In this document: one piece after another, positions 52,248 through 61,200 of the stretch
Numbering within the stretch: position 1 is the first letter of the stretch
Layout: every line of letters begins with the position of its first letter
Assembly: GCA_035222895.1 (NCBI GenBank)
Contig: JAVYIG010000323.1
Coordinates: forward strand, 62,001-126,000
Length of the DNA: 64,000 bases
Direction: 5' to 3'
Source of the DNA: Strongylocentrotus droebachiensis
Taxonomy: Eukaryota > Echinodermata > Echinoidea > Camarodonta > Strongylocentrotidae
Translations under genes and position numbers: made by a program
Notes under the pieces: generated by a model
Database searches by the model: none
Seen by the model: only the letters and a program-made list of their open reading frames with translations
Told to the model about the DNA's origin: nothing

Positions 52248-52757
52248 TTAAAGGTAATACAAAGTTTTGGGAAATTTTGAAAATAGGCAGGATAGTAATT
52301 CTTTACAATTTTGATATATTTGGATGCTCCTGTGGATGTATTATGAGCACTCAAAAATTTAGCCCCTGAAACATTTTTACTTTCGTGAAAAATTGAATAT
52401 AAAAATTTACCGGTGCTCCCGGTAAATGTTGATAAATTTCAAGTAGCGCTTACGGCCATACAATGGTAGCTGCGACCATGAAAATCTCAGAATATGTAGT
52501 TGTGATATGTCATTTCCAAATGGGAATAGCCAATTGGTCAATGTTAATCAAGAAACATTGTTTTATGGCTAAATTAATATCTTGACCTTGAGAGGGAGCT
52601 ATACAACATAAAGAGTTTATTATTTAAAATTTCATAACTTAAGACTCGATTTCAACCGCGACAATGATTACTGAATATTGTAGGATCGCATATGCTTCCA
52701 ATATGTTCATTTGAACCAAATTCATGACCCCATACCAAAACTTTGTATTACCTTTAA
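52248..52757. mobile_element. 510-bp MITE, TTAAAGGTAATAC ends
   Basis: It begins TTAAAGGTAATACAAAG and ends CTTTGTATTACCTTTAA, followed inward by TTTTGG/CCAAAA. It lies in the intron between exons 4 and 5 of the membrane-protein gene, 39 bp from the exon 5 acceptor. The interior includes CCGGTGCTCCCGGTAAA. No coding sequence. Confidence 0.8.
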
Positions 52758-53340
52758 TACCAAATGAAAATACAAGCGGTTCAAATTACATGAATAATAT
52801 ATGCATCAGTTAAAACACATTGCTCTCAAAATATCATTCATTTAATATCTTTTTCCTCTTGCATAATCCATCAAGCCCATTAGAAACTGATGAAGAAGAA
52901 GAAAATTAACTATTAAAAAAAGAAAATGCTCTGTTGCGTTTGAAAGGTTTACTGTTACGAATATACATGTATGAATGCACTCCAACATGTACACGCTTTT
53001 TGTTTGGACTTTAAAATATCAGAGGCTGGTAGACATTTCATGGAAAAAGAATATATGCTGAACTGTTATTCTCTTTCTACGACTTCAGGTGAGAGCCTTT
53101 GCATTTATTTTTGCATTCTCACAAGTTGTACAACTCGATCCACATGTGGGCTTTTATGCAAGGAAATTGGGAACTTTGGAGAGATAGGTTTCCTTGCTGA
53201 ATAATCAAATAGGTGTAGGAGTAATTTCACAATCTTCTTTATAACATGCTGACAATTTGGAATAACGATATCCATACCAGTTTGTTGGATTTCATTCTCC
53301 TTTAAAAACACATCTATATCTGCTGAAGGGAAAATATTAC

Positions 53341-53709
53341 CTTGATCTTGAGTCTTGGACACCTCCAGAAAGTAAAGGAAGTAGTCTGATGGGATTTGTT
53401 GGAAGATGCAGAAGGTTGTGAGGTCATGGGTCAGTTTTGAGCCAACTACAGCAATGTAAGTGTGAGATGCATTCCCAGAGATGCGCAGTCCCTCACACTC
53501 AGCCTTACTCCTGTCCCCTACAACTATGATGCAACTTCGATTTCTTGACACAAAATCTGAGGTACATTCAAAGCTTTCTAGGTCATGTCCACCTCTCGCG
53601 AAGACAGAGAAGACCGAGTCATTAACTGGTTTGAAAACCGGGTCAGTGGCTATTTGAGTCTCACCAGTCCCTATAGTAGTTTTCCTGAAGTTTCCCCGTT
53701 GAAGATGAA
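53341..53709 (-). CDS. membrane-protein gene exon 4 (putative extracellular domain)
   Basis: It encodes about 123 residues from HLQRGNFRKTTIGTGETQ to FLYFLEVSKTQDQ. Four Cys (in FECTSD, RSCIIVV, AECEGL and TTFCIF) and potential N-glycosylation sites NDS, NRS and NAS suggest an extracellular or lumenal domain. The acceptor is TTCTCCAG before TTCATCTTC and the donor GTAATA. The open frame extends beyond both splice sites into low-complexity Phe-rich sequence on one side, which is intronic. No named domain is recognised. Confidence 0.75.
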
Positions 53710-54178
53710 CTGGAGAATGTGAAGTCAAGAAGAAAAAAAAGAAAAAAACAAATAAATGAAGATAGTAATAAAAATTACCAGACAAATGTGACTGCATTGC
53801 CAATATGCCCCTGTCTAAATTCACTGCAGTTACTATTGTGGCTTGAATTATTCTTGGAATATCACAATGAGAACAAAAATCCTATATTAACATGTCATTT
53901 GATCATTACGACCTATGCCCTTTGCCCTGATGACCCCTAAATTTGATCACTTTGCTCCCTACAGTGATGTATACAAGTTATATATTTTAAGTTCACAGCT
54001 AAAACAGTAATTACTTTGCTCAAAATAAGATTTAAAAACCCTTTACATTTCATATAAATTGACTTGCTGCATGACCTCGGCATTTGACGTTCTTTTACCC
54101 AACATCAATTTATCTCACTATAGTAATGCACACTTGTTATTTCAACTATCTAAAAATAATTCTTAACACAATTCAAAC
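53710..54178 (-). other. intron 3 of membrane-protein gene
   Basis: A 469-bp GT-AG intron between exons 3 and 4. Nothing else is seen in it. Confidence 0.6.
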
Positions 54179-54296
54179 CTTTTCCATCAGCTCCTGATAC
54201 ACTTATTAACATAAGTATTAAAAAGGACATCCACATGTACATGTACTTGTGCTCGATTTTTGTTGGCTCGTCTTTTGTTAGCTCGTCTATCCATGT
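54179..54296 (-). CDS. membrane-protein gene exon 3 (hydrophobic segment)
   Basis: It encodes TWIDELTKDEPTKIEHK, then YMYMWMSFLILMLISVSG, then ADGK. The hydrophobic run is a signal-anchor or internal signal-peptide candidate. Either the protein has both ends in the cytoplasm with an external loop, or translation starts at one of the Met residues here and the segment is a cleaved signal peptide ending near VSG/AD. The acceptor is TCACAG and the donor GTTTGA. The phase fits exon 4, where the split codon gives Val. Confidence 0.7.
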
Positions 54297-54564
54297 CTGT
54301 GAGAAAAAAATACACATATTAAAGCAGAACTACCAGTACAATAACTTAGGTATAAACATGTAAACTGTATTTTCATTGAAACCATCCAATTAACATCACT
54401 TTCTCATTTTATCGTCATGTCAGCCTATTACCACATTTATTTCATCTCTTTCTTGCACATTTTTGACAGCAAGTTTATGAAAATTGGACAAAGCTCTGAA
54501 TTTTTCACAATCTCTGAAATAAAATAAAAAATATTCATGGAGTGATAGCTATACCTATCATAAG

Positions 54565-54638
54565 TAGTGCTGTAACATCACGGATATCTCCAATTCCGTT
54601 TAACCGCCAGTCAAAACCGGACGGTTTTCGGTTAAACG

Positions 54639-54679
<41 letters not shown>

Positions 54680-55172
54680 GTTTTTTTTTTTTTTTGCCGG
54701 CAAGCCAGGTCCGTGTGAAAAAACGGGAAGGACCGATTTGTGCTTGTGAACTTGTCACAAATAATAGTAACAATGTCGGTTTTAGAAGAATGTGTAAGAT
54801 CATTAATGTAAATTAAAAACAGTAAAGGACATAGGATAGAACCTTGTGGTACACCATGTGTAAAAATTGGATGAATTATTATTATAAACTACATATTGAG
54901 ATCTATTACAAAGATTACTTTCAAACCAAGATAACAGACAAATTGGAGTGTTGTTCTAGTTTCCGAGTGGTGAGTCAACACACCGATTACTGAGCTGGGA
55001 GACATTGCCAGGCATAGTACCAGGTGGAGGGGCATAAATCGAAAAATTAAAAAAAAAATTATTAAAAAAAAAAAAAAAAAAAAAAAACGGGAAAACAAAA
55101 CCGTCCAATTGAAAACGGAATCCGCCATGGGCGGTCGGATACCGGACGGTTAAACGTTTGATTACAGCACTA
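54565..55172. mobile_element. hAT-type element with 8-bp TSD and captured RT fragment
   Basis: The ends are TAGTGCTGTAA and TTACAGCACTA. The octamer ATCATAAG flanks both sides exactly (54557-54564 and 55173-55180), the 8-bp duplication expected of hAT transposons. Subterminal CCGTTTAACCG/CGGTTAAACG blocks are also inverted. The interior is long poly-A/poly-T runs around a reverse-transcriptase fragment (54791-54975). No hAT transposase is present, so it is non-autonomous. Confidence 0.88.
54791..54975 (-). pseudogene. non-LTR reverse transcriptase fragment
   Basis: Minus-strand frames give LSWFESNLCNRSQYVVYNNN and, after a frameshift, VPQGSILCPLLFLIYINDL, the RT palm-region motif of CR1/jockey-like LINEs (usual form GVPQGSILGPLLF). 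About 60 codons survive. It lies inside the hAT-type element and is shared with 30465-30661. Confidence 0.75.
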
Positions 55173-56036
55173 ATCATAAGAAAATATTATTTTGGCAAAC
55201 AGTGGTATTGAATATCTTATGTTATACATAACCAGGCCCATCTTAAATTGGTTTGATACGAGACAGCCAAACCTGTTTTTGTTTTGTTTTGGTCTCTAAC
55301 AATTATGTCCATATACACTGACCAATCTGTCTTGCACTAAAATGACACAAAATGTAATGAAACGTGGTTGGACATATTTCCAGTTATTAACTTGAAACCT
55401 ACACTATAGTGACTATACCATGTCAATGATTCATGAGAAGAAATGTTAAAAAGATAAAAATGACAGGGATTGATGCAGAATAACCACAATCTATCATAGG
55501 TTAATGTACCGGTATGTAATGTTGCATGCATGACTTGAATAGCTTATATGTGTGCAAAAATACTGAACTTGGGTTGCTTCAAAGGGCAATAGTTTCTTGT
55601 AAATCACAAAATGAGATCTGGACGAGGCACTATACTTTCTAAACTAATGGTCAATTCAGAAAAGTTGTTGCTCTTTTAACCTACCAGGAAGACTGTTTTG
55701 GTCTTGGTGCCTGCATGGCCATATAATATGACAATGACTACTAGGATGTAGAAAAATTTATCGGCACATTATTGGACATGAATAATTCACTTTTTCCATA
55801 TCGTATTTAAAAAAGTTTCTTCAAACTTCAGGAGACAATATATGAAGAGTTTAATTCCAAAAGGAGCTAAATCCATTTTTGTAACTTCAGAGAGAAAAAG
55901 AAATTATTTACAAGATTTTGTACAGGCGTCTAATGAAAAGTGGGTTATCCTGTTCAAGCTGACTTAATTTTGACCTGTTATTATTGTATCATGATTGTTG
56001 TATGTTGGAAGCTTGTCGAATAAAAATCAATATTAC

Positions 56037-56429
56037 TTAAAGGTAAAGAGTATTGGAAACGCCCCAATTTCAAAAAATGAAATGGAAGCTCTTATTACCA
56101 ATCATGTGAAAGAATATGTTTTGAATATTACATGACGATAACAATTTTGACGGGAAACCGCCTACTAATTGATATATTTGGTAAATTAGTATATCTATAT
56201 ACTGTTGAGAGATACAAATGCACATGTCGGGCACGTGTGTGTAGTCCCATATACATCTTTCTGTGTACAGTGCTTCTAACTTTATGAAGACTTGGCCAAA
56301 TTTCTTATAATTTTGATGATTCCAGAACCTTGCAGTACATCTATGCTAGATGATCAACCTTTTCTGATCGATTTCACAACGTTTCTTTCACTATGCAATT
56401 GCATGACCATAACTGGTCTTTAGCTTTAA
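56037..56429. mobile_element. MITE family A, copy 3
   Basis: It begins TTAAAGGTAAAGAGTATTGG, with the ACCA of the consensus end lost, and ends ACTGGTCTTTAGCTTTAA. Same orientation as 22164-22538. Confidence 0.75.
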
Positions 56430-56513
56430 GTGAACAATGTTCTGATAATTTTCATCAAAAGTGGATTTAGCTCCTTATGAAATTAGGCTCTTCATATATA
56501 CAAATGCAGATAC

Positions 56514-56655
56514 CTTGCGTATGCGTTTCTTATTTGACCATGGAGGTGACCTATCCTTTCCGGCCTCAGATGTATCCTCTTCTCCCGATGCGTTAACTTC
56601 TTCCGATTTCTCCTCCAATCCTGAACAATCCTTTTGATTTTCTCCCTCCCACGGG
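56514..56655 (-). CDS. membrane-protein gene exon 2 (acidic linker)
   Basis: It encodes PWEGENQKDCSGLEEKSEEV, then NASGEEDTSEAGKDRSPPWS, then NKKRIRK. The exon is strongly acidic until a terminal basic patch, which would favour a cytoplasmic location next to the hydrophobic segment. The acceptor is TTTTTCAG before CCCGTGG and the donor GTATCT. Only one frame continues into exon 3 without a stop, and that frame requires the phase supplied by exon 1. Confidence 0.7.
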
Positions 56656-57426
56656 CTGAAAAATAAATCAATAATTGTTACTTTACAAGTGTCGATAGCG
56701 TATCATAGCGATAATTGGTATTAGCGTTCATCCCCATAGTATGGCTCAAATCATACTGTAGTTGAGTACATTAATACAATGCGATAACAGGGCTAAAATT
56801 GGGTTTATGGAAATGCATGTCTTGGTATTTCTACCTGACATATTGTAGTATATTGGTCTATGAACCACAAATACATACAAAATATATTTGCCTTTTATAC
56901 CAGAAGCCTGATCGAAGGCATCTTAATTTTTTTTTTTTTTTTTTTTTAAATTCATATTTATTATTATCATTTATATTACTTCAGTTCAGATTTCCATTAT
57001 ATACTGGCAAGAACTGAGGGGGGGGGGGGGGGGACTGGTAAAATTTGTTTCAAAGTGTCAAACCAGCAAATGAGTTCATTTATAATGCAAACATTTTGTG
57101 ATTCTCAAAATCTGTCAAGTCTAAGTGCAAAAATCCTTCATTTGATGCGTTTCAAGTTTTTATACCATCAATTACTAGTACCGGTACCTTGTCTCTGGTA
57201 ACAGAATTGAACGCCCATATAGTGTTTCTTCAAGTTCCTCTTTCAATGCTCCTTGAGATTAGAATGAAAGAAGAAAACAGGCTATTATTAGGACAGGCAT
57301 GCATATATCATACAAAATACACACCACGTACATGTATACCAGTAGTCCATATTTCGCAACCAGAGTACAAAAAAAAAAAATCCTAAAAACTATCTAGGGG
57401 GTATTTTTTTGTGATACGCACCATCA
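56656..57426 (-). other. intron 1 of membrane-protein gene, 3' part
   Basis: No gene-like sequence. A poly-T run (about 56926-56947) and a G run (57018-57033) are present. Confidence 0.45.
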
Positions 57427-57790
57427 TATCCCTTATAAAAAAGTACCATGGTAACCATGGTAAAACCATGGTAAAACCATGGTACCACCGTGGTACCTGT
57501 GGTACTCGTCTCTAACCATGGTACTACCATCAAAGAACCATGGTATTACCATGGTTATATGACAAGTACCATCGTATACCATGGTACTTCCGAATTTGTA
57601 CCATGGTACTCTATGGTACCTGTGGTACTAGTCTCTAACCATGGTACTACCATGCAAGAACCATGGTATTACCACGGTTATATGACAAGTACCATGGTAT
57701 ACCATGGTACTTCCGAATTTGTACATGGTACATTGTGGTACTTAATTGGCAGTTGTATGGTTCTAACCATGGTTCAGTACCATATGTTGT
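57427..57790. repeat. ACCATGGT palindromic array, left
   Basis: The octamer ACCATGGT and near variants recur every few bases. Two higher-order units of about 123 bp begin at GGTACCTGTGGTACT (57491 and 57614). The left edge ATCCCTTATAAAAAAGTACC is the near-complement of the right edge of the array at 59989-60452. Self-complementary at every scale; lies in intron 1 of the membrane-protein gene. Confidence 0.9.
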
Positions 57791-58119
57791 GTTTGTTTTG
57801 TTTGTCTGATTGATTTAATTATACAATTAATGTGCAAGTATGAGTCGCTCGGTAGGAATCGTTTGCAATTTTTTAAAACAAAAACAACAACAAATTACCG
57901 AACGCATGAAATCATTTTACCGGACGCATGAAATCAAATAACAAAACATATAAGAACCATTAAAACAAAAATTTAGAATAATTAAGAACAAGATAGAAAA
58001 AATTATGATTACAAAAATATATATTTTCATTTGGCCATTTATCAATAGTGTGTAAATGTAGAAATTGTGCAACAGCTTGAAATATCATAAAGAAGGACTG
58101 CACAAGTCAAGACTATTAC

Positions 58120-58187
58120 CTACAAGCCCGGCCAACCCTACACAACCAGCGCATGCAGCTACAGCTACACAACCAAGGAGCAGCCAT
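58120..58187 (-). CDS. membrane-protein gene exon 1 with start codon
   Basis: ATG at 58187-58185 in a good context (ACACAATGG) opens MAAPWLCSCSCMRWLCRVG then RAC, ending with two bases of a split codon before a GTAATA donor. The split codon with exon 2 gives Ser, and 68+142 nt restores the frame exactly. Seven Cys in 22 residues suggest palmitoylation or metal/disulfide chemistry, which is speculation. Composition is unusual enough that the start should be treated as likely, not proven. Confidence 0.6.
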
Positions 58188-58260
58188 TGTGTGTGCCAAG
58201 GATCGCTGTACAAGCAGTGCTAGTGCAGTGTACGTGTATGCTGTGTACATGCAGCAATAT
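58188..58260. promoter_or_regulatory. putative bidirectional promoter
   Basis: The interval lies between the minus-strand start codon at 58187 and the plus-strand exon ending at 58374. It is somewhat more GC-rich than its flanks and has no TATA box that I can place. Transcription in both directions is inferred from splice signals on both strands. Confidence 0.4.
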
Positions 58261-58374
58261 AGTACGTGCACTGTTGTTCACAGTCCAGCTTCATTCCTCG
58301 TGTTCATCTTGGTGTTTTAGATCTGCAAAATCATGCTGAATTCTGTTTTTCCCGGCTAATCTACAACAGCATGG
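58240..58374 (+). ncRNA. putative non-coding transcript, exon 1
   Basis: Sequence ending ACAACAGCATGG is followed by a consensus donor GTAAGT. The 5' end is arbitrary. No conserved open frame. It is paired with the acceptor at 58834. Confidence 0.4.
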
Positions 58375-58834
58375 GTAAGTTTAAGAATCATCTACTTTAT
58401 TTACAATATGTACATAGATCTAGTCGATGTCTAGATAGTTATTTATGATGTCAACTGGGACTTAAAATACATTCGACAGGATAACAGTTAAGACTGAACA
58501 TGTATGATCCCATGTACGTTATTTGTTGTAGTATCTTGATGGGTTTATGGGGCTTATCATTCAAACTTTCAAAGCAAAGTTTGTCCATTTACATACACAT
58601 TGTCATTAACTCTACTGTTAGTATATAGTGTCACTGTTCAAAGGATTGAATGTTTTATTCTTTTTAGAAAATAAATAGAATACTGCATAAAAATCCAGCA
58701 AATTAACGAATTAAGCTAATCGATGTCATGTCTGCCTCTGCTCTGTGACTGCATGTGTGATTTCATGTTGACAGTTGTTGATATTCATATTTGTTTTTTT
58801 TATTTAATTCAAAATTGTCTTTTTTAAATTACAG

Positions 58835-59057
58835 ATATATACGCAACATGACAAATGAGTAGTTTCCATATCGACGTCGCTCTTTATTATCATCTTGACC
58901 AAAACATCAACGCCACCATCACCATTTCTTTGTCGTTGACCTCCGTTTTGGCGTTTAAACTTGAAGTTTGTTGCGAACTCTAATGATGAATTGGACATTG
59001 GCATTATCGACTTTTGTTCTGCCTTTGAACACCATCGACGTCGAACTTTGATTGAAG
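58835..59057 (+). ncRNA. putative non-coding transcript, exon 2
   Basis: A TTTTTTAAATTACAG acceptor and a GAAG/GTAAGA donor bound a 223-nt exon with multiple stops in the frames I checked. Its last about 75 nt (ATGATGAATTGGACATTGGC region) recur in diverged form at about 59130-59195, an internal duplication. Confidence 0.4.
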
Positions 59058-59605
59058 GTAAGAACCTCCTCTTTACCTTCTTCGTCTTCGATTTGCTTTT
59101 CGTCATTTCCAAGTCTGATCCTGACTCCGGCTAATGATGAATTTATCGACTTTCGATCTGTCTTCGATCACCGTCGGCGTCGAACTCTATACCAAGTTTC
59201 ACCATCGCCAAACATGGACTTCGCATCCGATCGACATTGCAGACTCTTGGCTGATGATTACCCGACGTCATCTATGATCTACCATAGGAAGTAGGCCTAG
59301 CTACCAATTGTTTCTTCAAACCAAATTCGAGTACGACATCGTCAACGAATCTCGCATCTCCGCTGGAAGGACAGTTTGTAAATTGTACTATTGAATATGA
59401 GCGGCAGTCTTTCGCTATAGAAATAGACTAACCATTTTACTCATAATATTGCTGTGTGCTGAAAGTGTTAGTGTCATATGCAATGTAACAAGCGGCAGTC
59501 TTTCGCTATAGAAATAGACTTCAGTTTTCGACTGTAAATCGTTTTATATATTTTACGCGAGATAGATTTTAGCTCGTTTGAATAAACGCCTTTAAAAAAG
59601 TAAAC
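59058..59605 (+). ncRNA. putative non-coding transcript, 3' region
   Basis: A canonical AATAAA lies at 59581. Two copies of a 29-nt direct repeat (GCGGCAGTCTTTCGCTATAG then AAATAGACT) lie at 59401 and 59492. The terminal acceptor was not identified, so unspliced read-through from 59057 is also possible. Confidence 0.35.
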
Positions 59606-59988
59606 ATATTGTTTCCAGTGTTTGATGTTTGATACGTCATATGATCATTTGACAATAATGATCAACATTATTGTGATGTCTTTTGTTAACAGATGAAAGA
59701 GTAGTGGCCGAACCTTGAGAATATGGATAATTGTGCTGAAAGTGGACTTCATGCCAGCTCCTGTCATTTTGTGTCTACTTTGCAGACCAGCATGTTCTTT
59801 CAAAGTTAAATGATCAAGGGCTGGCAGATATTATGAGGAATACTGTGTTGAAAGTGCTTAATTTAGGTAGTAGATTTGTAAATGATAACAAAAAATCAAT
59901 CATGCAATGTAATCAATGCTTTCTTTTTTATTAAGCTACATGCAGAATGGAAAGGCGACTGGGTACGTGCAGTAACATTATAGTACAA

Positions 59989-60452
59989 GTACCATGGCAA
60001 CCTAGGTACAGGAGAACAATGGTAACGAAAGGTGTGGGAGAACCATGGTACCGAAAACCATGGTCATAGTACCAAGAACCATGGTACCGAAAACCATGGT
60101 CATAGTACCAAGAACCATGGTACCGAAAACCATGGTCATAGTACCAAGAACCATGGCACCGAAAACCATGGTCATAGTACCAAGAACCATGGTAACCATA
60201 GTACCGAGAACCATGGTACCGAAAACCATGGTACCGAGAACCATGGTAACCATGGTACAGAGAACCATGGTAACCATGGTACCGAACACCATGTTAACAC
60301 TGAACCATGGTTATCATACTTCGGTGTTACCATGGTTTTCAGTACCATGGTTACCATGGTTCTTTGTCCAAATTACCATCCACCATGAGAACCATGGTAA
60401 CCATGGTACTGAAACCATGGTTTTTACATGGTACATTTTTGTAAGGGATAAG
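59989..60452. repeat. ACCATGGT palindromic array, right
   Basis: A 36-nt unit (AACCATGGTACCGAAAACC then ATGGTCATAGTACCAAG) is repeated about four times from 60040, followed by variants ending at ACATGGTACATTTTTGTAAG. The right edge is the near-complement of the left edge at 57427. Peptide frames here are repeats of a few residues and not genes. Confidence 0.9.
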
Positions 60453-60629
60453 TGTGTACCTGCTACTTTATTTGTCTATGGTGTGTGCACAAACACTTGC
60501 ATGCAGTTATTGTTAAGTCTAGGCCTCTACGTACCTATATGCCCTATATCTTTATATGCCTAGCCTCAGTGCAGTGGAATTAATATACCTATAACATTAT
60601 ACTTATAGGCTTTATAGCCTAGGCATAAC

Positions 60630-61200
60630 CAGGCCTCAGTTGACTCAGTCGGCAAAGCGTCTGCCTGTCGAACCAAAGATCTCGGGCTCGAATCCCACCC
60701 AGGTGGATGACTGAAGCCTATGTTGTGTGTGCCCCTCCCCTGGTTTCATAAACGCAGGCTACGTGGAAAACACTATGCCAATTTTCATATTGAAACCAGT
60801 TCAACTGGAATCAAATGGTACCAGTTCCCAACTGGTCCTAACTGGTACCAGTTGACAACTGGTCCTAACTGGTACCAGTTGACAACTGGTATTCCAACTG
60901 GTACCATATGCTGTACCAGTTGATTCCACTATATACCAATTTCCATATTGAAACCATGCAGTACCAGCTAGTTGATTCCAACTGGTCCGCAACTGTATTT
61001 TTTACCTGGGTACTCGGATAGGATGTTAAATGGAGGCCTAGTGCACGTTATGGTGTAGAGGAGAGTCACCACCTTTGCACGTTAAGAGCCCACGATTCGT
61101 ATGGGGAAAGCCCCGGTGAAGTGGTCCACCTGCACACCCCAGCCCAGCATATACATCTGCAAGCCAAGAATCTTTAGTATAATTGAAGGAGGCGCTTAAT
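60630..61200 (+). repeat. tRNA-derived SINE with internal palindromic array
   Basis: A tRNA-like head (A-box-like GTTGACTCAGTCGGCAAAGC at 60641, B-box-like GGGCTCGAATCCC at 60687) is followed by a body that resumes at 61020 with GGATGTTAAATGGAGGCC and GTTAAGAGCCCACGATTCG, matching SINE core/tail sequence. The part between, 60785-60985, is an array on ACTGGTACCAGT with units of about 30 nt, bounded by near-identical CATATTGAAACCA blocks. Confidence 0.6.

Larger units (their letters stand above)
54297..56513 (-). other. intron 2 of membrane-protein gene
   Basis: A 2.2-kb intron carrying the hAT-type element at 54565-55172 and MITE family A copy 3 (56037-56429). Nothing else is supported in 55181-56036. 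Confidence 0.6.
51706..58187 (-). other. unrecognised two-hydrophobic-segment protein gene
   Basis: Exons of 68, 142, 118, 369 and 114 nt, plus a tentative terminal exon, join through GT-AG introns with matching phases at every junction, giving about 272 residues. The predicted protein has a Cys-rich N-terminus, an acidic linker, a basic patch, a hydrophobic segment ending SVSGADGK, a glycosylatable domain with five Cys, a 23-residue membrane helix and a basic RERLR tail. The consistent phases argue for a real gene. I do not recognise the family and assign no function. It lies upstream of PTEN on the same strand, about 8.6 kb from PTEN exon 1. Confidence 0.7.

Noticed and set aside
53710..53824. 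Upstream Met and Phe-rich stretch as the start of the exon 4 protein
   Set aside because: The Phe run comes from the polypyrimidine tract of the intron acceptor. Exons 1-3 supply a better, phase-matched N-terminus.
57490..57813. 107-codon open frame with repeated VPVVLVSNHGTT
   Set aside because: It is a translation of two copies of the palindromic 123-bp unit.
58804..59112. 102-codon minus-strand open frame, Lys/Arg-rich
   Set aside because: It lies antisense to the putative plus-strand exon with clear plus-strand splice signals, and shows no recognisable motif.
60002..60563. Overlapping open frames of NHGTENHG- or MVPKTMV-type repeats
   Set aside because: They are products of the ACCATGGT tandem array on both strands.
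60633..60706. A functional tRNA gene
   Set aside because: A- and B-box-like blocks and a T-arm are present but the acceptor stem does not pair, and SINE body sequence follows.
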